Origin: Thiothrix unzii
GTDB taxonomy: Bacteria > Pseudomonadota > Gammaproteobacteria > Thiotrichales > Thiotrichaceae
Length of the DNA: 64,000 nt
Reading direction: 5' to 3'
NCBI RefSeq assembly: GCF_017901175.1
Contig: NZ_CP072793.1
Span: forward strand, 1,488,001 to 1,552,000
The number at the start of each line of letters is the position of its first letter. Within the stretch, counting starts at the first letter, position 1. The notes beneath the pieces were generated by a model. It was not told the origin of the DNA, searched no databases, and was given only the letters and a program-made list of their open reading frames with translations. Positions 49,868 to 58,466 of this stretch are shown here, in pieces. Both the position numbers and the translations under genes were made by a program.

Positions 49868-49990
49868 CCCCTCACCCCCCAGCCCCCTCTCCCTCAAGGG
49901 GCGAGGGGGAGCAAGAGAATCAGGCTCTTAGCCCCTCGCCCCTTGAGGGACGACGCTGAAAGCGGCTGGGTGCGGGGTTGGGGTGAGGGG
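49868..49990. repeat. Inverted pair of palindromic repeats (BIME-like)
   Basis: Outer arms CCCCTCACCCC (49868-49878) and GGGGTGAGGGG (49980-49990) match exactly. Inner arms CCCTCAAGGGGCGAGGGG (49891-49908) and its reverse complement (49932-49949) are also exact. The design resembles the in-frame repeats of mutS and the hydantoinase gene but differs in sequence. The gene-free stretch 49560-50084 holds this, the hairpin at 49588 and the RT remnant; I see nothing else in it. Confidence 0.75.
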
Positions 49991-50084
49991 TAACGGCGAA
50001 AAGCCGCCCAGATACACCACAAAGCCCAGCCCCGGAACACCCGTATCACATGGTATCAATCACCTAGATTTTGGCTAAATCCTG

Positions 50085-50441
50085 TTACCGCACAATCTCC
50101 AGCCGCACTTCCGCCGTACCCGGCAGGATTAGCCCAAGCTGTTCCGCCGCTGCCAACGACACATCGACAACCCGCCCCGCTTTGTAAGGGCCACGGTCAT
50201 TCACTCTTACCAGGACAGCACGTCCGTTTCGCAGGTTGGTCACGCGCAGCAACGTGCCGAAAGGCAAGCTGGGGTGGGCGGCAGTCATCGCATACATATT
50301 GTACGGTTCACCGCTGGCAGTCGGGCGACCGTGGTATTGATGCGCGTAGTACGAAGCCTTGCCTGCCATGCCAGTTCCCAGTGTCTGGCAAGCGACCAGA
50401 AAAAAGCAGGCCAATAGCGGCAAAATGTTGGATTTATTCAT
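50085..50441 (-). CDS. RlpA-like septal lipoprotein, short form
   Basis: 118 residues. Lipoprotein signal with lipobox LVAC (Cys18). The double-psi beta-barrel of RlpA follows: [38 protein letters not shown] and [22 protein letters not shown] with the conserved Asp and His of the lytic transglycosylase fold. No SPOR domain is present, unlike full-length RlpA, so targeting to septal glycan is less certain. Confidence 0.88.
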   Translation of the reverse strand: MNKSNILPLLACFFLVACQTLGTGMAGKASYYAHQYHGRPTASGEPYNMYAMTAAHPSLPFGTLLRVTNLRNGRAVLVRVNDRGPYKAGRVVDVSLAAAEQLGLILPGTAEVRLEIVR

Positions 50442-50646
50442 GGTGTACCCCCGTTTTTGTTTCGATAACTTTCTACTTGTTTTTATTTTTGGTATTACAT
50501 ACGATCTGAATTATTTGGCATTGGTGGGTAATAAGCACGATATTTTTTACCTGTGGCGACTGATTCTCAAAGATCCAAAAGATGATCATGTGTTGGAATT
50601 CGCAGATCGTTTTCCAGATGAAATTAAAAAAGGACATAAAACGTGA
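50440..50646 (+). CDS. Possible small hydrophobic/charged protein, uncertain
   Basis: 68-residue frame whose ATG overlaps the rlpA start on the other strand. It reads through a hydrophobic stretch to [21 protein letters not shown] and overlaps the exonuclease start by 4 bp. The acidic C-terminal half looks protein-like, but there is no RBS at the ATG and no recognised family. May be real or chance. Confidence 0.3.
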   Translation: MVYPRFCFDNFLLVFIFGITYDLNYLALVGNKHDIFYLWRLILKDPKDDHVLEFADRFPDEIKKGHKT

Positions 50647-51422
50647 ATACCCTAGTCTTTGACATCGAAACCATTCCCGATATTGAGGGTGGGCGTAAGT
50701 TGTACGATCTCGGTGATTTGGATGCGGATGGCGTGGCTAAGGCAATGTTTCACCTGCGTTTTCAGAAAAACGGTACGGAGTTTCTGGCGCATCATTTACA
50801 GCGTATTGTGGCGATTTCGGTGACGTTTCGCGGGCGCGGTGATGAGTTTAAAGTGTGGACGTTGGGCGATGAAAGCGCGGATGAAAAAGAGATTCTGCAA
50901 CGCTTTTTTGATGGGATTGATCGTTATACCCCGACGTTGGTGTCCTGGAATGGCAGTGGTTTTGATTTACCGGTGATTCATTACCGTGCGATGAAACATA
51001 AAGTCACCGCGCCGCGTTATTGGGATATGGGCGAAGACGATAGCAGTTTTAAATGGAATAATTACATCAGCCGTTATCACACGCGCCACACGGACTTGAT
51101 GGATTTGCTGGCGTTATACAGCGGACGTGCCAATGCACCACTGGATGAATTAGCAACGTTATTCGGCTTCCCCGGCAAGATGGGCATGAGCGGCGCGAAA
51201 GTGTGGGATGCGTATCAGGCGGGGCAGTTGGCGGATATTCGCAATTATTGTGAAACCGATGTGCTGAATACTTGGTTGGTTTATTTGCGGTTCCAGTTAA
51301 TGCGCGGGCATATTTCCCACGAAAAATACGACGGCGAATGCGCTTTAGTGCGTCACCATTTGCGGCAGTCGGCTAAAGCGCATTTACTGGCATTTGAGGA
51401 AGCGTGGGAAGCTGGCGCGTAA
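50643..51422 (+). CDS. Predicted 3'-5' exonuclease of the PolB-like family
   Basis: 259 residues from GTG 50643 with AAGGA upstream. RNase H-fold DEDD exonuclease: DIETIPD (ExoI), WNGSGFDLPVIHYRA (ExoII), and YCETDVLNTWLVYLR (ExoIII). Stand-alone relatives of the DNA polymerase B proofreading domain have this length. A role in DNA repair is likely but unproven. Convergent with the hybrid kinase (2 bp). Confidence 0.9.
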   Translation: MNTLVFDIETIPDIEGGRKLYDLGDLDADGVAKAMFHLRFQKNGTEFLAHHLQRIVAISVTFRGRGDEFKVWTLGDESADEKEILQRFFDGIDRYTPTLVSWNGSGFDLPVIHYRAMKHKVTAPRYWDMGEDDSSFKWNNYISRYHTRHTDLMDLLALYSGRANAPLDELATLFGFPGKMGMSGAKVWDAYQAGQLADIRNYCETDVLNTWLVYLRFQLMRGHISHEKYDGECALVRHHLRQSAKAHLLAFEEAWEAGA

Positions 51423-51424
51423 CT

Positions 51425-53242
51425 TTACGCAGCGCACGCGGTTTCTTGTAGCGTAAGCCACTTGCTCACCAGTTTCAGCAATTCTTCTTGTTTGACGGGC
51501 TTGGCGAGGTAATCGTCCATGCCCACGCTCAAGCTTTTTTCCCTGTCGCCTTTGAGGGCGTTGGCGGTCATCGCAATCACTGGGGTGCGCTTTTTGAGAA
51601 TGCCTTCCCTTTCCCATTTGCGGATGTAACGGGTGGCGGTGTAGCCGTCCATTTCCGGCATATTAATATCCATCAACACCATATCGTAAGCACGGGTGCG
51701 GATGGCTTTGAGTGCCAGTTTGCCGGTGGTTACGTGATCGACGTGGACATCGGCTTGCTCCAGCATAGTAATCGCAATCAGGGCGTTAACCGGATTATCT
51801 TCCGCCAGTAAAATTGTTTGCGTGTGGGTTGCCGGTGGCACGAAGGTGGCGGCAGGTGCGGAATTCGGTGCAGTTGAGTGCGCCGGACGACCATAACGCT
51901 GTAAGGTATCGTTTAAGACATCGCGCAAGGTAATCGAGCGTATCGGTTTGGTCAGCGCGGTTTGAATACCCGCTTGTTGTTGTTTTTCTTGGGAAATTCC
52001 GTAAGAAGTCAACATCACAATCGGGGTGTGGTCGTGCTGCGGATTGCTGCGGATGGCTCTGGCGAGGGCGATGCCATCCATGCGCGGCATAAACCAGTCG
52101 AGCACTAAAATATCAAACGGGCGTTGTTGGTGTTCGGGGGCTTCTAAGGTGGCGAGTGCTTCGTCACCGCTGCTGACCAAGGTGATTTCGGCCTGCCATG
52201 CCTGCAAATAGTTTTCAAGGATCAGGCGGTTGGTTTCGGTGTCGTCCACCACCATGACTTTGCGCCCGCTTAAATGTTCGGTTTTGTGTGAAGCACTTGC
52301 GTCGACCACTTGCGCCGGAATTTCAAACCAAAAGTGACTGCCTTGGTCGGGGATGCTATCCAAGCCGATAGTGCCGCCCATCATTTCGGCAAATTCGCGC
52401 ACAATGGTTAGCCCCAAACCCGTACCGCCGTACCGCCGGTTAATGGATGCGTCGACCTGCACAAAGGATTCAAACACGCTTTTGTGCATCGCGGGTGGAA
52501 TGCCAATGCCGGTATCACGTACTTCAAAGCGCAAGGTAACATTACCGTCTTTGGCTTCGCGGCAGCTTAATGCGGTGTAAACTTCGCCGTGATCGGTGAA
52601 TTTAATCGCATTACCAATCAGGTTCATCAACATTTGCCGCAACCGTGCGGGGTCGCCTTTGACCCGTTCGGGCAAGGTATCAGCAATTTCGCAACGCACG
52701 ATAAGGTTCTTTTCCTGCGCCATTGTTGACATGATTGTACTAATGCCTTCGACCAGTTCGCGTGGGGAAAACTCAATCACTTCAAGATCAATACCGCCCG
52801 CCTTAAGCTTGGAAAAATCCAGAATATTATTGATGATGTCGAGCATTACCTCGCACGAGGCATAAGCAGTGTCGATGAATAACTGCTGTTTTTCATCAAG
52901 CGGAGTGCTTTTGACGATTTCGAGTGAGCCGAGAATGCCGTGAATCGGAGTGCGTAATTCATGGCTCATGTTTGCCATGAAGCGGGTTTTTTGTTCGGAT
53001 TTATGCAGGGCATCAATGCGCTGTTCGGTTTCCGTTTTAACATCTTCGTAGAGCTTGCGCATTTCTTGAGAAGACACTTCCAAGGAACGCTCTAACAAAT
53101 ACTGCGCATTCGTGGTATCGGTGTAAGAACGATCAATCAAATGCAAAAAATCCTGCCATTTGCTCAGATCATCCGGTAAATCTGTTGCATTCAGGCCGCT
53201 GCGTTTGAGCTGTTTTTCAAGGCGTTTTTGTAAGTTATTCAT
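51425..53242 (-). CDS. Soluble hybrid histidine kinase with two receivers (NahK-like)
   Basis: 605 residues, no membrane helices. N-terminal helical part (1-85, with LERSLEVSSQEMRKLYEDVK) leads to HisKA with His94 in [15 protein letters not shown]. HATPase has [18 protein letters not shown] and GGTGLGL. Two receiver domains follow: VMVVDDTETN with phospho-Asp in ILVLDWFMPRMDG, and LLAEDNPVNA with phospho-Asp in MVLMDINMPEMDG. It is coupled by a 4-bp overlap to a FIST protein, the arrangement known for the nitric-oxide sensor NosP and kinase NahK. Unlike NahK I see no PAS domain. The downstream HPt partner is not in the window. Confidence 0.92.
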   Translation of the reverse strand: MNNLQKRLEKQLKRSGLNATDLPDDLSKWQDFLHLIDRSYTDTTNAQYLLERSLEVSSQEMRKLYEDVKTETEQRIDALHKSEQKTRFMANMSHELRTPIHGILGSLEIVKSTPLDEKQQLFIDTAYASCEVMLDIINNILDFSKLKAGGIDLEVIEFSPRELVEGISTIMSTMAQEKNLIVRCEIADTLPERVKGDPARLRQMLMNLIGNAIKFTDHGEVYTALSCREAKDGNVTLRFEVRDTGIGIPPAMHKSVFESFVQVDASINRRYGGTGLGLTIVREFAEMMGGTIGLDSIPDQGSHFWFEIPAQVVDASASHKTEHLSGRKVMVVDDTETNRLILENYLQAWQAEITLVSSGDEALATLEAPEHQQRPFDILVLDWFMPRMDGIALARAIRSNPQHDHTPIVMLTSYGISQEKQQQAGIQTALTKPIRSITLRDVLNDTLQRYGRPAHSTAPNSAPAATFVPPATHTQTILLAEDNPVNALIAITMLEQADVHVDHVTTGKLALKAIRTRAYDMVLMDINMPEMDGYTATRYIRKWEREGILKKRTPVIAMTANALKGDREKSLSVGMDDYLAKPVKQEELLKLVSKWLTLQETACAA

Positions 53243-54381
53243 GGGCGTTCATACAATAGCGAAAGTGTCATAGTGGCATTGTGATGGCTACAGCCGCCGC
53301 CGTATTCAGTGGGGGCGAGTTCACCGAAGCTGTAAAAGCCAAACTGTTGACTGCCATTGGGCAGATTTTCCAGCACTGTTTTTAATTCTTGGGCAGTATC
53401 TTCACCCATAATGAGTTGTCGTGCCGCACAACTGATGGTGAATGCTAAGACAGGCGTATTGTTGGGCAGTTTAGCTACCAAACTTTTTACCGCATCTTCC
53501 GCGCCATCTACTAAATAATCGGCACTGCCGTACATAAATTGGGCTTGATAGCCGGATGGAATATCAGCAATAAAGCCCAAGCTTTGGGTGGCTTCGTCCA
53601 CCGCTACCGGCACACGTACCGCATAATGGGTTTTGTCACTATTCCAAATCGCTAGTGGAAAATTCAACGCACTTTGCGGTAAATATTGCGCGTGTTCACC
53701 TAAATATTCTTTGTAAACTTGCAGGGCAGGGCGATGGTCAATTTCGTAAATAGTGCGATTATCCGCACGGGTAATGCGACGTTCGGGGCCAAATGGGCGG
53801 AAACCATCCCGCGATTGACTCGCAAACACCACTTTTTCACCGTAAAAACCAATGCCGCAGGCTCGCCCTGAACAAGGCACACCGTTATGCAAAACCCAGG
53901 TTGCTTGAAATGCCATCCGGTCGCTGGCTAAACCGCCAACAATAGCGACAGATTCCTGATCAATGTGAGCGGCTAACCCGCGAATCAGCTCTGTACCTTG
54001 CGTGTTAAGACCGTCAGTGAGTAACAAAACCCCTTTCAAATCGGGAGCCTGAAGCTGCAAACCCAAATATTCGCCCGCTTGACGTGAAGCCGCAGGCGAC
54101 GACAGTGGTGTTTCCGCCAAAGCCAAACGTGCGTGATCAAAGCGTATTACCCCGACGACCAAGCCTTCTTGCTGCAAATGTTCGCCGAAAATACCCGCCA
54201 TTGATGCACAACCGGCGATAACAGAAGTAGGGTATTGGGTTTGAATGGATTTAAAAACACCCGGAAAGGCATGGTGATCCGGCTCACCAAACACCAACAC
54301 CAAGGTTTGCGATGAATCCAGATCGGGCAATGGCTGATGCCAACCCTTTGCTGGTGTGAAGAACGTTAAAATAACCTGCAT
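53239..54381 (-). CDS. FIST-domain sensor protein (NosP-like)
   Basis: 380 residues of the FIST_N plus FIST_C architecture (about 20-220 and 220-365). Landmarks are VIAGCASMAGIFGE, GVLLLTDGLNTQGTEL, VAIVGGLASDRM, ACGIGFYGEKVV and FTISCAARQLIMGEDT. FIST proteins are cytoplasmic ligand sensors; the NosP group binds haem and senses nitric oxide, and is usually encoded next to a hybrid histidine kinase, as here. Haem binding cannot be proven from the sequence. Confidence 0.87.
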   Translation of the reverse strand: MQVILTFFTPAKGWHQPLPDLDSSQTLVLVFGEPDHHAFPGVFKSIQTQYPTSVIAGCASMAGIFGEHLQQEGLVVGVIRFDHARLALAETPLSSPAASRQAGEYLGLQLQAPDLKGVLLLTDGLNTQGTELIRGLAAHIDQESVAIVGGLASDRMAFQATWVLHNGVPCSGRACGIGFYGEKVVFASQSRDGFRPFGPERRITRADNRTIYEIDHRPALQVYKEYLGEHAQYLPQSALNFPLAIWNSDKTHYAVRVPVAVDEATQSLGFIADIPSGYQAQFMYGSADYLVDGAEDAVKSLVAKLPNNTPVLAFTISCAARQLIMGEDTAQELKTVLENLPNGSQQFGFYSFGELAPTEYGGGCSHHNATMTLSLLYERP

Positions 54382-54474
54382 CGGTCATTATCCCCTGTCG
54401 CGCTGAACCTTATGGCCTATGATTTTTTATTTAGGATATGCTTAAAAAATACTACCACAAAAAGGTTCATTGCC

Positions 54475-54503
54475 GCCGCTACCTTTTGTCGGAAGGTAGC
54501 GGC
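54475..54503 (-). terminator. Hairpin after the glycosidase-like gene
   Basis: An 11-bp perfect stem GCCGCTACCTT (54475-54485) and AAGGTAGCGGC (54493-54503) with a 7-nt loop, 20 bp after the gene's stop on the minus strand. A T5 run lies a little further on. Confidence 0.6.
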
Positions 54504-54522
54504 ATGGGTAATTAAACCGCGC

Positions 54523-56883
54523 TTAACAGCCGTTCCACCAGCATTTGCCTTGGGTTTCTTGGAACTTCATCGCGGCATCGTATTTTGGAGTGCTGTAACG
54601 CGGTTGTAGCAGGGTTTCTTTCATCGCAAACAAGCCCCACTTGTGGAACGATTGCGGTTGGGTATACAGCATAAATTGTTGCCCGCCCGCTGTTTTCCAG
54701 CCGTTGAGCAACGTGGTGTAGCGTTCACCCATGCGCGGGTCACGATTCGCTGCTTCAAATACATTGCGGCGGATGTCGTCGGTATTGCCATCAACGGTTA
54801 AATGTTGCCCACCTTCGTAGGCATATAAGGCTTTACCAAACCGTGCCACTTCAGTGGCTTGAGCCGCCAGATTGATCTGCAATTTTGGCAAACCATTAGG
54901 ATCGTTGGCATTGTCAATCGCGGCAAACACTTCATCCACCGTCGTTACCTCATTCAAGGTTTTCGGAATGGTGGTGGTATTGGAGCAACTGGTGCTGGTG
55001 CGATCCAAGCACGCATAAAAATAGGCATTGGTGGCGACTGCATCCACATGATCTTTGGTATCAAGGTAGTTCAGCATATTGCGTGTCAGGAAGATGTCGG
55101 TTTGCACCGTTCCCAAAATACGCACTAAACGGCTATTGTCGTTGAAAGCCGTTTCCCACAACTTGAAGATTTCGGTGGCACGTTTTGCGTAATACAATGC
55201 ACCCGCCCAGTATTCTTGGTTGGTAAATGCGCTACCCAAACCTAAATCCATGCCTTTTTTACGGGCGTATAAAGAACCCCAGAAAATGTAATTCCATGCT
55301 TCATTGGTGTATTCAATGTGTGCTTTTAAACCCGCATTGAGGTTAGCGTGTACATAATTCGCAAATTCTGTGACGTATTCATCGGTGGCATTGTGTGGAA
55401 TATTAAACCACGGGTGTGCTTTCAACTGATTTGCCAAAGCCACTTGCACTTCCAGCGGTGCGCCGCGCCCGTAGCGTTGCAGCAGTGGGTTGTTGGCACT
55501 GGCAGAACCACCCCAAGTTGCATCCGTCAGTTTGGCGCGTTGCGCCCATGTGAAATCCTGAAGTAAACAGGTGTTATAGGCATCACCTGAACCAGTACAG
55601 GGGTTGCGCGGGCTGGCTTCCATTAAGTTCATCATCCGTACCACGCGGAAATCTTTCATAAAATTCAGATAATCCGGGTTAAAGACGATAGTATTACGGT
55701 TGACTAAAGTATCTGCAAACGCTTGATACTTACCTGCTGGGCAGCCATCCGCATTCGCCACACGTACAAAAGGATTACCCTCGCAAACACCACCCGGCAT
55801 CACAATGCGGATGTTCTTGATGGGATTATTGACGTTGTTAACGGTAATGGATAAATCCATGCGTTCCAAACGCACTGCCACGCCGGTAAATTTAATATCA
55901 ATCAAGTCCCTACCGGGTGAGCGTGATACTAATTGCGCGTAATTGCCGTAAACAATGGTTCCCTCGCCATCGTACAATACGGTGTAACGTCCTTCAGGGA
56001 TAACTTCGCTAAAACGACTAGCGGGAATGGTTCGCCCAATATTTTCTGCCGCTACTGTTGGATTGGCGAGGATCGCGCCTGATAATAAGGTGGTACGAAT
56101 GCCGCAATCTGCGGTAGGGGCTGAGGTAGGCCAACCGTTAGCGTCATAAGTCACGGATGCGCATGACAGTGTTTTAAATGGTCGTGCAATGCGGAACAAA
56201 TCAGCAAACGGCACGCTTTGAATAATGCTGTCTTGTTCAGCTTGCGGTGCTTCGGTATTGATGCCGAGTGATGGTGTAAATGCTGTTAAGGGAGTTATGC
56301 CTTTCTCTACAAGTTGTTCGTTTAATTCACTAGCAAAAGTTTCATCACCAAGAGATTCGTTTGGTGGTGGTGTAAAACTTGCGTCCAGATTTATGCCATT
56401 ACTTGGATTGCGATCAATGTCACCGTTAAGTAAAAACAGCTCGATATTGTTAGCAGTAGTGGCTTGACGGCTGGTATCGCTGGTGCTGGCGGTTGCCAAC
56501 ATTTCTGCGGTCACTACGCTTGCACCAGTGAGGGTAAGGTTTTGGTTGGCAATGGTGAATGTCACTGTTTCACCGCTATTATAAGTGAAACTACCATCCA
56601 AGCCAGTGACACCGCTTGCCTGTGCAGTCACCGTGCCAGCAGCATTTGCGCTTGCAGCACTGCTGTAGCTGACATTGCCGACAGCGCGTTCTGCACCATT
56701 AACGGAAATGATCAATTTACCCTGTAATGTCGTAGGCGTAGGCGTAGGGTCTGGGGCTGTACCACCGCCTCCACCGCCACCTCCACAGCCAGTCACGAGA
56801 GCTAAAGCTGTTATCGCCATACTATGTATCAATGCACGGTTTACCCAATGTCTTGATGACTTATTGTTTGCTAGATAGTGCAT
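54523..56883 (-). CDS. Large lipoprotein with glycosidase-like TIM-barrel domain
   Basis: 786 residues with RBS GGAG. Lipoprotein signal with lipobox LVTGC (Cys33), then eight glycines and a Pro/Thr linker. A beta-sandwich-like segment (60-170) and a middle domain (230-360) precede the large C-terminal domain. That domain has HIEYTNEAWNYIFWG and, later, ALYAYEGGQH, a pair of Glu motifs expected for acid/base and nucleophile of a clan A-type glycoside hydrolase. Related long proteins are annotated as cellulose-binding or hypothetical. Substrate unknown; surface polysaccharide or sheath glycan is a guess. Confidence 0.6.
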   Translation of the reverse strand: MHYLANNKSSRHWVNRALIHSMAITALALVTGCGGGGGGGGTAPDPTPTPTTLQGKLIISVNGAERAVGNVSYSSAASANAAGTVTAQASGVTGLDGSFTYNSGETVTFTIANQNLTLTGASVVTAEMLATASTSDTSRQATTANNIELFLLNGDIDRNPSNGINLDASFTPPPNESLGDETFASELNEQLVEKGITPLTAFTPSLGINTEAPQAEQDSIIQSVPFADLFRIARPFKTLSCASVTYDANGWPTSAPTADCGIRTTLLSGAILANPTVAAENIGRTIPASRFSEVIPEGRYTVLYDGEGTIVYGNYAQLVSRSPGRDLIDIKFTGVAVRLERMDLSITVNNVNNPIKNIRIVMPGGVCEGNPFVRVANADGCPAGKYQAFADTLVNRNTIVFNPDYLNFMKDFRVVRMMNLMEASPRNPCTGSGDAYNTCLLQDFTWAQRAKLTDATWGGSASANNPLLQRYGRGAPLEVQVALANQLKAHPWFNIPHNATDEYVTEFANYVHANLNAGLKAHIEYTNEAWNYIFWGSLYARKKGMDLGLGSAFTNQEYWAGALYYAKRATEIFKLWETAFNDNSRLVRILGTVQTDIFLTRNMLNYLDTKDHVDAVATNAYFYACLDRTSTSCSNTTTIPKTLNEVTTVDEVFAAIDNANDPNGLPKLQINLAAQATEVARFGKALYAYEGGQHLTVDGNTDDIRRNVFEAANRDPRMGERYTTLLNGWKTAGGQQFMLYTQPQSFHKWGLFAMKETLLQPRYSTPKYDAAMKFQETQGKCWWNGC

Positions 56884-56931
56884 TGCCTACTCCGTAATTG
56901 TATCCTTCGCCTCAGTAGATAAGGATTTAGT

Positions 56932-57360
56932 ATGAAAACTCCATTAATGCTTAGTATTGTAGTCACTTTATTGACCGCGTGTAACCCCGCTAAACGTGAC
57001 GTTGTTCCACAAAGCCCGTTAAGTGCAGCAATCACCATTCCCTCTGATGCAAAGCCCTTACTGATTAGTGAAAAATATCAAATACGCGCCACTGTCTATG
57101 TCATTGATGGTGTGGTTATGGTTCAAAAGCAAGGCGCGGATGCGCAACGCTTAACCGGGATTAATCCTGCGTTATACCCTGATTTTCAGAAAGTATTTTT
57201 CCGTGTTCAGGACAAAAATCGTGATGGACTCAATGAAATTGCGGTGTTGGCGGGGACAAGTTTCGGTGCTACGGAGCGTTGTTATGACGTGTTTCACTAC
57301 AATCTGAAACAAGGGATATTTGAGCGGCGTTGGGAAGATTTTTACTGTACATCGCACTAA
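56932..57360 (+). CDS. Small lipoprotein with EF-hand-like Asp loop
   Basis: 142 residues, AAGGA before the ATG. Lipobox LLTAC (Cys17). The mature part has one calcium-loop-like DKNRDGLNEIAV (about 97-108), as in XAC2610-like periplasmic proteins, and two cysteines near the end that may pair. Divergent from the large lipoprotein and followed by a bidirectional terminator. Function unknown. Confidence 0.65.
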   Translation: MKTPLMLSIVVTLLTACNPAKRDVVPQSPLSAAITIPSDAKPLLISEKYQIRATVYVIDGVVMVQKQGADAQRLTGINPALYPDFQKVFFRVQDKNRDGLNEIAVLAGTSFGATERCYDVFHYNLKQGIFERRWEDFYCTSH

Positions 57361-57384
57361 AAACCGCCTGATGTCAGGCGGTTT
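57361..57384. terminator. Bidirectional terminator between small lipoprotein and porin genes
   Basis: AAACCGCCTGA (57361-57371), loop TG, TCAGGCGGTTT (57374-57384), an 11-bp perfect stem flanked by A and T runs. It closes the iron operon on one strand and the lipoprotein gene on the other. Confidence 0.85.
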
Positions 57385-57396
57385 TCAATCAGTAGC

Positions 57397-58440
57397 TTAA
57401 AACTCGTAAGCCACTTGCGCCGTTAACGCACGGGTTTTGGCATCGTCATAGCCTTTCGACTGACGCAGTTCGATAGCACCTGTTAAATCTTTGTATAACG
57501 GTTGGCGATAGGCAACACCGTAAGCGGTTTTATCCAACCCCAGTTGTGCGGCTTGTTTGGTTTTATCCCAACCGATGGCGATAGTTCGGTCGTTTTGCAG
57601 ATCGAAAGCTGCTTCCAAGTGAGTAGCCGACGGTTTGGCGGCAGCGTCCAAAACTGAATCGGGTGTACCATCACCATCTTCGTCAGCACTTGCTAAATCA
57701 CCTGCTTGGAAGGCTTTGGTTGCCATCAGGTGTTCGCCCATTAAGGTGACGTTGCCGAGCTTGGTTGAGCCGTAGATGCTGACACCCGGTACTTTCTTGC
57801 TGGCATTACTGACATCACCAAAACCACCGGATTCGGTAATGTTCGATACATAGTCGATGCCGCCGCTTAGTTTTTCAGTTTCATAGCCCACGCCCAGACC
57901 GAAACCACTTTTGTGTTTACCCGTTCCGTCGGTTTTTTCAGCTTCGCCATTAAACAAATAAGCTGTTGCGGAAAGGTTGCCGTTTTTGGTTGATGCTTGC
58001 AGCACTTCTTTGCGGTTGGTTTCGCCCAACTCCAATGTCAGCGGATCAGAAACCATTGAGGTGTCGTATTTGCCGAAAGACAGGTATTTTTTCCCGGCAG
58101 TAATATCAAGCTTTTCTGCGGGCATAGCGTGCCAGGTAACGAAGGCTTCATCCAATTCCAGCGGGGTAGCTACGGCGTTTAAATCTTCTTCGTACAAAAA
58201 CGAAGTAGTGATGTCGAATTTATCATTGGGTTTAATGATAGAGCCGAACGCGCCGGTTGCCAACGCGGAGCCTTTTTCGGTGGTGGTTGTGCCGTCAGCC
58301 TGCTTAGTTTTGTTGTTGCCATATTCCACTTCAATCGTGCCGAATACTTCGAGTTGGTCGCTGACTTCAGCAGCTTGAACGGTGTGTAGCGGGGTAGCAA
58401 GCGCGGTAGCAATCAAGCTTGCCAGTAAGGTTTTTTGCAT
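57397..58440 (-). CDS. Outer-membrane porin, LbtU-like
   Basis: 347 residues from ATG 58440 with GGAG upstream; the frame opens at 58494. Signal peptide (cleavage near VQAA/EV), then alternating strands throughout, ending AQVAYEF with the C-terminal aromatic expected of outer-membrane barrels. The start EVSDQLEVFGTIEVEYG resembles LbtU-type siderophore porins. An acidic Asp-rich loop (DEDGDGTPDS) may face outward. Last gene of the operon, 27 bp after the DUF1513 gene. Confidence 0.75.
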   Translation of the reverse strand: MQKTLLASLIATALATPLHTVQAAEVSDQLEVFGTIEVEYGNNKTKQADGTTTTEKGSALATGAFGSIIKPNDKFDITTSFLYEEDLNAVATPLELDEAFVTWHAMPAEKLDITAGKKYLSFGKYDTSMVSDPLTLELGETNRKEVLQASTKNGNLSATAYLFNGEAEKTDGTGKHKSGFGLGVGYETEKLSGGIDYVSNITESGGFGDVSNASKKVPGVSIYGSTKLGNVTLMGEHLMATKAFQAGDLASADEDGDGTPDSVLDAAAKPSATHLEAAFDLQNDRTIAIGWDKTKQAAQLGLDKTAYGVAYRQPLYKDLTGAIELRQSKGYDDAKTRALTAQVAYEF

Positions 58441-58466
58441 CGTTGTATTCTCCAAATTAGTCAAAA

